Below the pieces are notes generated by a model, which saw only the letters and a program-made list of their open reading frames with translations, did no database searches and had not been told where the DNA came from. From Candidatus Poribacteria bacterium (GTDB lineage Bacteria > Poribacteria > WGA-4E > WGA-3G): a stretch of DNA of 34,122 nt. Both the position numbers and the translations under genes were made by a program. Location of the stretch: NCBI GenBank assembly GCA_009839745.1, contig VXPE01000131.1:36703-70824 (forward strand). The letters are read 5' to 3'. Positions 6,458 to 13,826 of this stretch are shown here, in pieces. How positions within the stretch are numbered: the first letter of the stretch is position 1; each line of letters begins with the position of its first letter.

Positions 6458-6922
6458 ATGGAGACAGAACAGACACTGGTTCTCATCAAACCGGACGGTG
6501 TTCAACGAGGGCTTATCGGTGAAGTGATTGCCCGTTATGAACACAAAGGACTCAAAATCGTTGGAATGAAATTGTTGCAGCTCCCGCGCGAAACAGCAGA
6601 GAAACTCTATGCTGTCCACCAGGGCAAGTCTTTTTACAATGTACTTATCGAATTCATGACTTCAGCCCCTATTGTTGCCTTAGCGATTGAAGGGCGCGAC
6701 GCAATAGAATTGGTGCGCATCCTTAACGGGGAAACCGACCCAAAGAAATCGCAACCCGGAAGTATCCGAGGCGATTTTTCAATCAATATCACGCATAACG
6801 TTGTGCACGCATCCGACTCTCCGAGGAGTGCTGAGCGTGAATTAGATATCGTGTTTGCACCCGATGAACGCTACAAATATCACCGAATAGATGAAGATAT
6901 CCTGCATCCTTCGGCATCGTAG
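6458..6922 (+). CDS. ndk: Nucleoside diphosphate kinase
   Basis: NDK transfers the terminal phosphate of ATP to other (d)NDPs through a phosphohistidine, balancing nucleotide pools. The 154-residue protein shows the N-terminal TLVLIKPDGVQRGLIGEVI, the ARYEHKGLKIVGMK segment, the GETDPKKSQPGSIRGDF block and the active-site signature NVVHASDS with catalytic His at residue 117. Length is slightly above the bacterial norm (~140-150) because of a C-terminal tail (YHRIDEDILHPSAS). A GGAGGG sequence precedes the ATG at the right distance. It appears monocistronic, with a good promoter at 6335-6363; no clear terminator is seen downstream. Predicted cytoplasmic. Confidence 0.97.
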   Translation: METEQTLVLIKPDGVQRGLIGEVIARYEHKGLKIVGMKLLQLPRETAEKLYAVHQGKSFYNVLIEFMTSAPIVALAIEGRDAIELVRILNGETDPKKSQPGSIRGDFSINITHNVVHASDSPRSAERELDIVFAPDERYKYHRIDEDILHPSAS

Positions 6923-6962
6923 CCTACACCGACCAGATACGTTTTACGAAATCAGGTTTTTG

Positions 6963-7071
6963 TGGCAATTTCGTGTTATATAGGTTATTATAATTGAAAG
7001 TATAAGAACGAATTTCAATCCTGCAGCCGTGCGTTTCAAGCGCGCTCGGTAAACATAAGAAGGAAATAACT
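6963..7071 (+). promoter_or_regulatory. Promoter/leader of first LamG gene, with hairpin
   Basis: A TATAAT at 6989-6994 sits in a block that aligns without gaps to 7954-7987 upstream of the second LamG gene (shared core TATAGGTTA). Downstream, GTGCG-TTTCAAG-CGCGC forms a short stem that is preserved in the second leader as GTGC-ATTTCAA-GCAC despite base changes. No good -35 fits at 17 nt. Confidence 0.45.
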
Positions 7072-7839
7072 ATGAAAAAAGTATTATTAACACTCGGTGT
7101 GGTATGTTTCAGCCTTATGGCTGTTGATATGAGCACTGCTGAGATTGACTTCGATACCGCCGTCGGTATTTGGCTGTTCGATGAAGGCAAAGGCGGGGTC
7201 GCTAAAGACACATCCGGTGAAGGAAACGATGGCGAAGTCGTCAAAGTCCCATGGGTGGATGGTAAATTCGGCAAAGCCCTCGATTTTGATGGAAAATCCG
7301 GCTGTGTCAAGACGGGCGCGAAACTTCTTGAGGCGCTCGAAGAATTCACGATCCTTTGCTGGATACAAAGCACGGACGATCCCCCCGCTCGGACGGGACT
7401 CGTCGGACAAAACAACGCACCTGAGTTCGGCTTTATTACCACGAATGAGCTGAGCCTCTGGACCCCCTCGGCTGGCTTGACGAATAATCCGTGGAAACAC
7501 AAACACGGTGATGGTGAATGGCATCACGTCGGGTGTGTCGCTACGCAGGATTACGTCCATACTTATATCGACGGTGAATACGTCGAGCAGAAGGGGAAGT
7601 GGGCGAATCACGGCGCGGCTCCCTTTGACGTTAACATCGGTGGATGCGGGGTCTGGGATCCAGGCGGAAACTTCTTCCCTGGTCTAATGGACGAAGTCAT
7701 GATTTTCCACTCAGCGTTGGAACAAGAAGATATCCAAGAATTAATGGACAAAGGCTATGTAAATTATTTGGCTGTTGATCCGGAAGGCAAACTCGGGACA
7801 ACTTGGGGAAATATAAAATCGACCCATCATATCAAGTAA
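7072..7839 (+). CDS. Secreted LamG/concanavalin A-like domain protein (copy 1)
   Basis: The 255-residue product begins with a Sec signal peptide (MKKVLLTLGVVCFSLMAVDMSTA, cleavage near residue 23). The rest is one LamG/ConA-like lectin-fold domain: GIWLFDEGKG, a DTSGEGNDGEV block, GKFGKALDFDG, FTILCWIQ, DGEWHHVGCVATQDYVHTYIDGEYV, and the end block GLMDEVMIFHSALEQEDIQELM. Such domains bind glycans or proteins outside the cell; ligand unknown. AAGGA lies 8 nt before the ATG. The next gene (8064-8834) is a close paralogue that also shares the upstream region, so both arose by tandem duplication. A strong hairpin follows the stop. Predicted location is periplasmic or extracellular. Confidence 0.88.
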   Translation: MKKVLLTLGVVCFSLMAVDMSTAEIDFDTAVGIWLFDEGKGGVAKDTSGEGNDGEVVKVPWVDGKFGKALDFDGKSGCVKTGAKLLEALEEFTILCWIQSTDDPPARTGLVGQNNAPEFGFITTNELSLWTPSAGLTNNPWKHKHGDGEWHHVGCVATQDYVHTYIDGEYVEQKGKWANHGAAPFDVNIGGCGVWDPGGNFFPGLMDEVMIFHSALEQEDIQELMDKGYVNYLAVDPEGKLGTTWGNIKSTHHIK

Positions 7840-7863
7840 TAATCACATCCTTTTCTAACAATT

Positions 7864-7899
7864 ATAGCGGCGCGTGGCGGGAAATCCACGCGCCGCTAT
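7864..7899 (+). terminator. Perfect 14-bp stem-loop after LamG copy 1
   Basis: Bases 7864-7877 (ATAGCGGCGCGTGG) pair perfectly with 7886-7899 around an 8-nt loop. It is very stable and lies 25 nt after the stop, but no T tract follows. It may act as a transcription block or 3' stabiliser rather than a classical intrinsic terminator. Confidence 0.6.
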
Positions 7900-7953
7900 G
7901 AGCCCTCCAATCTACGAACTGACCCCTTACGACACCCACCTCCGCATTTTCTC

Positions 7954-8063
7954 TTGCAACTTTATACCGTATAGGTTACCATAACTGTAACTTAAAAGTG
8001 AATTTCAACAGTGTAGTTGTGCATTTCAAGCACGCACACACTAAATATTGGGAGGAAGTAAAG
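7954..8063 (+). promoter_or_regulatory. Promoter/leader of second LamG gene, with hairpin
   Basis: This is a duplicate of the leader upstream of LamG copy 1. TTGCAA (7954-7959) and the TATAGGTTACCATAAC stretch align to the corresponding block at 6963-6996. The GTGC-ATTTCAA-GCAC hairpin is retained. A strong GGGAGGAAG ribosome-binding site precedes the start. Confidence 0.4.
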
Positions 8064-8834
8064 ATGAAGAAAGTGTTATTAACCCTCAGCGCGGTGTGTT
8101 TCAGCCTTATTGCTGTTCAGGTTAGCACCGCCGAGATTGACCTCGAAACAGCGGTCGGTATATGGCTATTCGATGAAGGCAAAGGGGGAGTCGCGACCGA
8201 CCTCTCTGCCGCAGGAAATGATGGCGAACTCGTCAAATCTCCTGCATGGGTAGACGGTAAATTCGGCAAGGCACTCGAATTTGATGGGAAAGCGAGTTGT
8301 GTCTCAACCGAACAGAAACTTCTTGATAACCTTGAAGAATTTACGATTCTCACGTGGGTCAAAACCAACGAGGCTCCGGCAAACCGAACGGGACTCGTCG
8401 GGCAGAACGACTCTCCAGAGTTCGGTTTTATTGATGCCAATACTATCAACCTCTGGACACCCACGGCGGGTGGAACACCTAATCCGTGGAAACACAAACA
8501 CGGTGATGGTAAATGGCACCACGTCGGGTGTGTCGCTACGACTGAATACGTCCACGTTTATATTGATGGTGAGTATGTCGAGAAAAAGGGCGGCTGGGCA
8601 AATCATGGCACATCTGCCTTTAACGTCAATATCGGTGGCTGCGGGGTCTGGGATCCAGCCGGAAATTTCTTCCCAGGTGCCATGGACGAAGTTGCTATTT
8701 TCCACTCTGCGCTGGAACAGGAAGATGTTCAGGTGCTGATGGAAGGATTTCAGACATACTTGGCTGTTGATCCGGCAGGCAAGCTTGGTACAACCTGGGG
8801 GCATATTAAAGCAACGCATCATTTCAGGCAATAG
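8064..8834 (+). CDS. Secreted LamG/concanavalin A-like domain protein (copy 2)
   Basis: The ATG at 8064 is chosen over the in-frame start at 7998 because it follows GGGAGGAAG at proper spacing and gives a signal peptide (MKKVLLTLSAVCFSLIAVQVSTA) matching copy 1. The 256-residue protein keeps every block of copy 1: GIWLFDEGKGG, GNDGELV, GKFGKALEFDGKASC, DGKWHHVGCVATTEYVHVYIDGEYV, VNIGGCGVWDPAGNFFPGAMDEVAIFHSALEQEDV. Differences are spread over the length, so the duplication is not very recent. The likely role is extracellular or periplasmic binding; substrate unknown. It has its own leader and its own terminator, so the two copies can be expressed separately. Confidence 0.88.
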   Translation: MKKVLLTLSAVCFSLIAVQVSTAEIDLETAVGIWLFDEGKGGVATDLSAAGNDGELVKSPAWVDGKFGKALEFDGKASCVSTEQKLLDNLEEFTILTWVKTNEAPANRTGLVGQNDSPEFGFIDANTINLWTPTAGGTPNPWKHKHGDGKWHHVGCVATTEYVHVYIDGEYVEKKGGWANHGTSAFNVNIGGCGVWDPAGNFFPGAMDEVAIFHSALEQEDVQVLMEGFQTYLAVDPAGKLGTTWGHIKATHHFRQ

Positions 8835-8852
8835 TCTCCCCTTTTTTCAACG

Positions 8853-8911
8853 CTCGTAGACGCACTGGGGTATCATAAATTCCCCAGTACGTCTATGAGT
8901 AACCTTTTTCT
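8853..8911 (+). terminator. Intrinsic terminator after LamG copy 2
   Basis: An 18-bp stem (8853-8870 with 8882-8899, one G-T pair and one C-A mismatch) and an 11-nt loop are followed by a T-rich run (CCTTTTTCTTT). It fits a rho-independent terminator for the plus-strand LamG genes. Confidence 0.7.
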
Positions 8912-8950
8912 TTCGTGGTATCCGTTTTCTCTTTCTTTTTCTCTCTAAAA

Positions 8951-9040
8951 CATAGCCTGCAACAACGGCGCAGGCGGATCTATCTCAACCCTGTCTATAT
9001 TCCCAGACCTGCGTATTTCTCCGCAAGGAAAAATTAAAAT
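8951..9040 (+). repeat. Dispersed repeat, copy A
   Basis: It starts with a small stem (GCCTGC...GCAGGC), then CGGAT, a variable middle and the A-rich end CCGCAAGGAAAAATTAAAA. The same two ends recur at 10786-10869, 12661-12760 and, inverted, 21887-22048. The copy runs into the last codon of the minus-strand TPR gene. Confidence 0.7.
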
Positions 9041-10881
9041 AATTCATGAAGTTCCCTGAGCTTGTCTAACGCAACCTTATTCCCCGGTTCTAATTCTAAA
9101 ACCCGTTCAAAGGTCCCAATCGCCTCTGGAATATTCCCAAGTTCCTGATAAGCAACACCCAAGGCCCCATAGGCGCGAACGTGCCTCGCCTCAATTGCGA
9201 TAACCTTTTTAAACAGGGAGACGGCTTCGAGATACTCCTCCTTCATCAGAGAAATTAAGCCGAGTCTGTAAATGACTTGAACGTCCGTTGCGTCGTATCT
9301 GATGACCAGTTTGTAGTGTGGCTCGGCGGCTGTATAACGTCGTTGTTTCCAGTAGGCACCCGCAAGATCGCGATGCACAGACAGTTGAGATGGCATGCCC
9401 TTTTCCCAATTTAAAGAAGTAAGTGCCGCCTGATAGTGCCGAATCGCCTCTCCAAACTGCCCTGTGTTCTCATACACCGTTGCAAGATTCGCATGGACAT
9501 TTGAGAAAAAAGTGTCGTAATCCGAAGGATTCAGCCGTCCGTGAGATTCGCCATCTGTTTTATTCTTTTTAAACTGAAGTGCCGTTCGGCAGGCACGGAT
9601 CGCTGCAGCCGTCTGTCCGGTTTCATAATAGAGCTGTCCCATATAGTTATAAGCCTGCGCTTTCAAGTAGGCTATCTCGTCGGCACTTCTCTCCTTCTGA
9701 ACCTCTATATCCGTGTCGAGTAGCGATACGAGGTGTTCTAATGCTGCTAAGGCTTCCGCGTGCCGGGACGCATAGAGGAGTGATACGCCATAGTCGAACC
9801 AGACCTTTATATCTTTCTGTGCGTCTGAGATAAGCGTCTCAAATTCAGCGACCGCTTTCCGGTAATTGCCCTCCGACATATAACGTCTGCCGCGTTCCGC
9901 ATATAGCGGAGCAGTGACACCCGCTTTAAGCACGTCCCACCATAGCGGATCTATCAACTCACCGTATTGACTGGGGTTCCGGGCTGCCTGCGCGTGCTGT
10001 TTCGCTGTTTGGGTATCTCCCAGTGCAATAGCGACCTGTGCCATGAGTGCGTGCGCTTCACTTTGCCCTGGATTCAAGCGGAGTGCCTTCTCTAAATGCG
10101 TTCGAGCGAGTTCCAACTGCTGTTTTGCAAGTGCGATTTCTCCGAGCCAGAGCTCAGAGAATGGATTGTTCGGTTGGAGATGTTGTGCGAGTTCCAAATG
10201 TTGCTGTGCTTCATCGAACCTCCCCAAAATACGGAGCGCAGAAGCGAGATAGAGATGTGCGGGGGCAGATGTTGAATCCAAGGTAAGCGCACGGGTGAGG
10301 TGTTTCACAGCCGCCTCGGGTTGACGCTGTTTCGTCAGACGTCCGAGCAGGTAGAGCCACTTGAATTCATTGGGCGCGAGTCTGGTTGCTTGACGATAAC
10401 ACGGTATCGCTGGCATCTCCCACCCGTGGCTGAGGTAGACATGCCCGAGGTGTCCCCATACCTCCGCAGTATTCGGAGACTTCCGAACCGCTTTTTGAGC
10501 GTTTTCAATCGCCGCTATCAGCGGTTTTTCCTCAACCAAGTCAAGATCCGCGGGTTCGGGAATAGTCGTCAGTACGGATTTTTTTTCAAAAAATCCTTTC
10601 AGTTGTCGGTTGTCAGTAACCAGAAGTTTCTCATCTGTGACGACTCTCTTTAACTGACTGCTAATTTCACCAACCGCAAAAATAGGGGCACCGACCAGTA
10701 TGAAAAGAAAAAAGATAAGCGTTTTAAGGAAACTTATCCCCTGTCTAATTGGATACTTTAATGGTATTATAACGGAAACGCAGCCTGTAACGAAGTGGAA
10801 GGCGGATTTACGTCGAAAAACGCCATTAGCAAAAAATATCTGACCGAACCGCAAGGAATAATTAAAAAACAGTTTCTTCAA
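9034..10881 (-). CDS. TPR protein with N-terminal signal/anchor segment
   Basis: The frame gives up to 615 residues. A hydrophobic segment (LKTLIFFLFILVGAPIFAVG, about residues 53-72) looks like a signal peptide or anchor. From about residue 135 to the end there are roughly ten TPR units (for example AEVWGHLGHVYLSHG, SAPAHLYLASALRILGRFDEAQQHLELA, VRAYGALGVAYQELGNIPEAIGTFERVLELEP). The start is uncertain: only TTG codons (10881, 10854) are available before the hydrophobic segment, and the first ~50 codons are dispersed repeat (copy B). The stop of the upstream FG-GAP/ASPIC gene overlaps this TTG. The pairing with an ASPIC/UnbV protein suggests a joint envelope role. The real N-terminus may be shorter and use a rare start codon. 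Confidence 0.85.
   Translation of the reverse strand: MKKLFFNYSLRFGQIFFANGVFRRKSAFHFVTGCVSVIIPLKYPIRQGISFLKTLIFFLFILVGAPIFAVGEISSQLKRVVTDEKLLVTDNRQLKGFFEKKSVLTTIPEPADLDLVEEKPLIAAIENAQKAVRKSPNTAEVWGHLGHVYLSHGWEMPAIPCYRQATRLAPNEFKWLYLLGRLTKQRQPEAAVKHLTRALTLDSTSAPAHLYLASALRILGRFDEAQQHLELAQHLQPNNPFSELWLGEIALAKQQLELARTHLEKALRLNPGQSEAHALMAQVAIALGDTQTAKQHAQAARNPSQYGELIDPLWWDVLKAGVTAPLYAERGRRYMSEGNYRKAVAEFETLISDAQKDIKVWFDYGVSLLYASRHAEALAALEHLVSLLDTDIEVQKERSADEIAYLKAQAYNYMGQLYYETGQTAAAIRACRTALQFKKNKTDGESHGRLNPSDYDTFFSNVHANLATVYENTGQFGEAIRHYQAALTSLNWEKGMPSQLSVHRDLAGAYWKQRRYTAAEPHYKLVIRYDATDVQVIYRLGLISLMKEEYLEAVSLFKKVIAIEARHVRAYGALGVAYQELGNIPEAIGTFERVLELEPGNKVALDKLRELHELF
10786..10869 (+). repeat. Dispersed repeat, copy B (inside a CDS)
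   Basis: AGCCTGTAACGAAGTGGAAGGCGGAT at one end and CTGACCGAACCGCAAGGAATAATTAAAA at the other match the ends of copies A, C and D. Read on the minus strand it is translated as FFNYSLRFGQ and the residues that follow in the TPR gene. Confidence 0.7.
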
Positions 10882-12578
10882 AAAGATACCCCCTTTCCTT
10901 GATAAACCACCACACGCTGATTGATACTCGCGCCGGGAAACCTTTCACGACTGCCATCTTGCCAGTGGACCTCAATGGTCTGAATTGCATCGATCTCCCC
11001 TAACCCGAAATGCACGCTCGGTTCACTGCTGCTGAGATAACTCGTCCCCGAGAGCACGTATCCCGTCAATACACGTGAGGGTGTTTGGAGCGTTACGTGC
11101 GCGCCAAGGGCATCGCGATTCTGGGTGATTGCCTGCACGGAAAGATAGTGGTGTTGTGGCGGCGGGGCATCGTTTCGGAAAAAGCGGAGTCGATTGTCGA
11201 GACCGCTCACTACCATATCGATATCGCCATCTCTATCAATATCGCCGAAAGCCATTCCGCGGCTGACTTCAATCCGTCTCGTGAAATCAGGCGCCCGTGA
11301 ACTCACATCGGTGAATGAGTGTTTTTGCTTGGGTGTTTTCTCTCCGCCTACAGGCGTTGTCTGAGAATTTTGGAAGAGAAGGTTCGGTTCAGCGTAGAAG
11401 TCCCAGAATTCACCCGTGTTTGCACTCTCAAGGACAGGACCCCGCTTCACCCGACCGTTGACGAGTGCGATGTCCAGATCGGCATCATTGTCGAAGTCCA
11501 CGAAACCGCACCCAAATCCTGTAAAAGGTAAATCCCGTCCGGCGAATCCCGCCATCTCCGTCATATCAACGAATACAGAGAAGGTAGAAGTCGTATAAAA
11601 TGTATTTGTTTCACCCGACAAGTGTGTTAGGAATAGGTCGGGACGCGTATCACCGTTGACATCCCCGACGGCGATACCCATGCTTCCTTCAGGTTGACCA
11701 TAAGCGTTGAACGCTAGACCGTGCAGTATGGCTTCTTCAGTAAAGGTGCCGTCCTTCTGATTCACCCAGAGCTGGTTGGCTTCGCCGTCGTTGGCGACAT
11801 AAAAATCCGCCCAACCATCGCCTGTCAGATCAAGACATACAACACCGAGCCCTCTACCGGGCATCGCGGCGATTCCCGTCTGTTCGGATACATCTGTAAA
11901 TGTGCCGTCGCCATTGTTTCGGAATAACCGATCCGCGGCGGGTTCAAAAACCTGTGGATTGCAGTAATCCGGGGCACCATGTTTTCCACGACAGACCGTC
12001 TCTGGATCGAACTGAACGTAGTTGGCGACATAGAGATCGAGGTGCCCGTCCCTGTCATAATCGCCAAAGGTCGCAGATGTTCCCCACGCATCATTTGAGA
12101 GTCCTGCTTCCTGTAAAGCAAACGTCCCATCACCGTTGTTACGGTGGAAGACATCAGCCCCGTAGTTCGTCACATAGACATCCTTATCCCCATCATTGTC
12201 CACATCACCGATTGCGACCCCCTGTCCGTAGCCTTCATGTCCGATACCAGCAGTTTCCGTAACGTCAACAAACGTTCCATCGCTTTGTTGTCGAAAAAGT
12301 CGGTTCGGCGCGGGAGTATCCTCTTCCGCAGCGGGTGGAAATCGGACATGTAGAACATCCAGCACGCCATCGTTATCGTAATCAAACAGTGCAACCCCAC
12401 TCCCGATGACTTCCGGTAGGGCGTAAGTCCCTGCCTGCCAAGGGGTTTCTGCCTGTGTGAAACCGAGTGCAGCGGTCACTTCTGTAAAAAAGGGTTTATC
12501 CGTTTCCGCTTGTGCTGTCCATAAACAGAGTGTGATGAGGATGAGTGTTATAGCGTATGGCTTCGTAAACATAGCCAT
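10878..12578 (-). CDS. Secreted FG-GAP/VCBS repeat protein with ASPIC/UnbV domain
   Basis: The 566-residue protein begins with a signal peptide (MAMFTKPYAITLILITLCLWTAQA). It carries seven calcium-binding FG-GAP-type motifs of the form DxDxDGxxDxxV: DYDNDGVLDV, DVDNDGDKDV, DYDRDGHLDL, DLTGDGWADF, DVNGDTRPDL, DFDNDADLDI and DIDRDGDIDM, predicting a beta-propeller. The C-terminus is an ASPIC/UnbV domain (GAHVTLQTPSRVLTGYVLSGTSYLSS, then HFGLGEIDAIQTIEVHWQDGS). It resembles CRTAC1-like secreted proteins of many environmental bacteria; the ligand is unknown. GGAG lies 7 nt before the ATG. It overlaps the downstream TPR gene. Location is periplasm or outside the cell. Confidence 0.92.
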   Translation of the reverse strand: MAMFTKPYAITLILITLCLWTAQAETDKPFFTEVTAALGFTQAETPWQAGTYALPEVIGSGVALFDYDNDGVLDVLHVRFPPAAEEDTPAPNRLFRQQSDGTFVDVTETAGIGHEGYGQGVAIGDVDNDGDKDVYVTNYGADVFHRNNGDGTFALQEAGLSNDAWGTSATFGDYDRDGHLDLYVANYVQFDPETVCRGKHGAPDYCNPQVFEPAADRLFRNNGDGTFTDVSEQTGIAAMPGRGLGVVCLDLTGDGWADFYVANDGEANQLWVNQKDGTFTEEAILHGLAFNAYGQPEGSMGIAVGDVNGDTRPDLFLTHLSGETNTFYTTSTFSVFVDMTEMAGFAGRDLPFTGFGCGFVDFDNDADLDIALVNGRVKRGPVLESANTGEFWDFYAEPNLLFQNSQTTPVGGEKTPKQKHSFTDVSSRAPDFTRRIEVSRGMAFGDIDRDGDIDMVVSGLDNRLRFFRNDAPPPQHHYLSVQAITQNRDALGAHVTLQTPSRVLTGYVLSGTSYLSSSEPSVHFGLGEIDAIQTIEVHWQDGSRERFPGASINQRVVVYQGKGVSF

Positions 12579-12660
12579 GACAAACTCCGTTATCTATCCG
12601 CAAGGTTTTTAATGTATGGGTTTCATACCGATTCGCTGCACTTACGCTCTGTTCTTTTGT

Positions 12661-12760
12661 GTTCCGAAACCGTGAGCCTGCAACATCGGCGCAGGCGGGT
12701 ATGAGGGAGGCACATTAATGTCGAAACACACGTTATTCCTCCGCAAGGTAAAATTAAAAA
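12661..12760 (+). repeat. Dispersed repeat, copy C
   Basis: It has the GCCTGC...GCAGGC stem and CGGGT at the left and CCGCAAGGTAAAATTAAAAATG at the right, as in copies A and B. It fills most of the spacer between the aldolase-like gene and the FG-GAP/ASPIC gene. The rest of that spacer holds CCATACATTAAAAA (minus strand), which recurs just before the aldolase-like gene. Confidence 0.7.
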
Positions 12761-12762
12761 TG

Positions 12763-13722
12763 CTAATGACCACGGGACCCGCGTAACAACTTCTGATACG
12801 CCGCATGAGCATTCTGTGGATCGTCCTCACCATCAAGAACACGGCGCAGGCATTGGACAAAGCCTATCGGTTCATCTTCACCGAAGATGGTGCGTCCGAA
12901 GAGGATCGCGCGTCCACCGTTGCTGGTAACATTATGCGCAAGCGCGAACGTGCTCCGGGCATTTTGACGGGGACCCCCCAAGGCACCGATCACCAAGGTC
13001 GTGTCGAACTGGCACAATTCGCGCCAAACATCCGGGGTCGTATATGCGGTTTTGATAAAGCGTGGGCGTTGGTGTTTTCGGAGGTAACTCATCGTGCGGA
13101 CAATAGAATCCGCCACATACATGCCCCGTTTTTCCTCATCCATCCCCGGCATTTTTACATTCGGTAAAAATACCTCTAAGAGGTGATCGAAGCCCTCAAT
13201 TTCACCCACAACGTGTGCGAACTGCACATACGCTTGTAACATGCGTTCATCAGCAATCGGATCGTTGTTGAGCGTAATGGAATACAACCCAAGATTGACC
13301 CGACATTCAAGTGCCGGACCGATGAGTGCTTCACAATAGCGTTGCATGTCCTCTGGAAACACCGTCTGAAACGGCATCGACAGTCGCGAGGTATAGACAC
13401 CAAACCTTGGATTCCAGATAGCCGTTTCTGAGTTCATCCGGACGATCGGCGTAATCGGTGTATCTTCAAAGAGGTTTTCTTCAAGGGCGAGGGTTTCTGC
13501 ATCGGCGGGGGTCATGAGAAGCCCGTCTAATTTGCCATCTGTCACGAGGTCGCGCTGCAGTTGCAAAAATTCTGCATGCGTTCGGTAGTGCGGTTTCGGA
13601 TGTTGCACTTGTCCAAGCCCTTTAATCCCAGCGGATGCGAGCGGATCCGCCGCAAACACCAGAATCGGGCTACGAGCAAGTAAGTCAGTATCAGCAAGTT
13701 TATCAAATATCCGGTTACCCAT
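12763..13722 (-). CDS. Class I (DeoC/FbaB/LacD-like) aldolase-family protein
   Basis: The 319-residue product has the layout of a TIM-barrel class I aldolase: DGLLMTPADAETLA, ITPIVRMNSETAIW, a long insertion with helices, and FIKTAYTTPDVWRELC with a lysine (about residue 224) where DeoC/FbaB enzymes carry the Schiff-base lysine. It ends with ALGGPRQNARSTFALAHNVTSNGGRAILFGRTIF, resembling the phosphate-binding loop region. It probably cleaves or forms a carbon-carbon bond in sugar metabolism; the substrate cannot be told. GGAGG lies 13 nt upstream of the ATG, rather far. It is followed by repeat C and then the FG-GAP/ASPIC gene, so co-transcription is possible but not evident. Confidence 0.6.
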   Translation of the reverse strand: MGNRIFDKLADTDLLARSPILVFAADPLASAGIKGLGQVQHPKPHYRTHAEFLQLQRDLVTDGKLDGLLMTPADAETLALEENLFEDTPITPIVRMNSETAIWNPRFGVYTSRLSMPFQTVFPEDMQRYCEALIGPALECRVNLGLYSITLNNDPIADERMLQAYVQFAHVVGEIEGFDHLLEVFLPNVKMPGMDEEKRGMYVADSIVRTMSYLRKHQRPRFIKTAYTTPDVWRELCQFDTTLVIGALGGPRQNARSTFALAHNVTSNGGRAILFGRTIFGEDEPIGFVQCLRRVLDGEDDPQNAHAAYQKLLRGSRGH

Positions 13723-13826
13723 TTTTAATGTATGGCCTCCTAGGAGGAATGGTTGTCAGAGCGTTCGCTACGCTCACTGTTGGTGATTGGTTATCGGTTA
13801 CAAGAGGGATGCGTTAAACGATAACC
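13723..13826. other. Spacer with back-to-back Shine-Dalgarno palindrome and mini-ORF
   Basis: CCTCCTAGGAGG (13736-13747) is a perfect palindrome and gives GGAGG on both strands. On the plus strand it is followed at once by a 22-codon ORF (ATG at 13750, stop at 13817). That ORF contains short inverted repeats (GAGCG...CGCTC), so it is probably repeat sequence rather than a gene. Confidence 0.4.

Noticed and set aside
7864-7899. Riboswitch in the LamG intergenic region
   Set aside because: It is a single perfect hairpin after a stop codon with no conserved aptamer-like core.
11900-12262. Plus-strand ORF of 120 codons opposite the FG-GAP/ASPIC gene
   Set aside because: It has Arg/His/Pro-rich composition typical of antisense frames, while the minus-strand gene shows complete domains.
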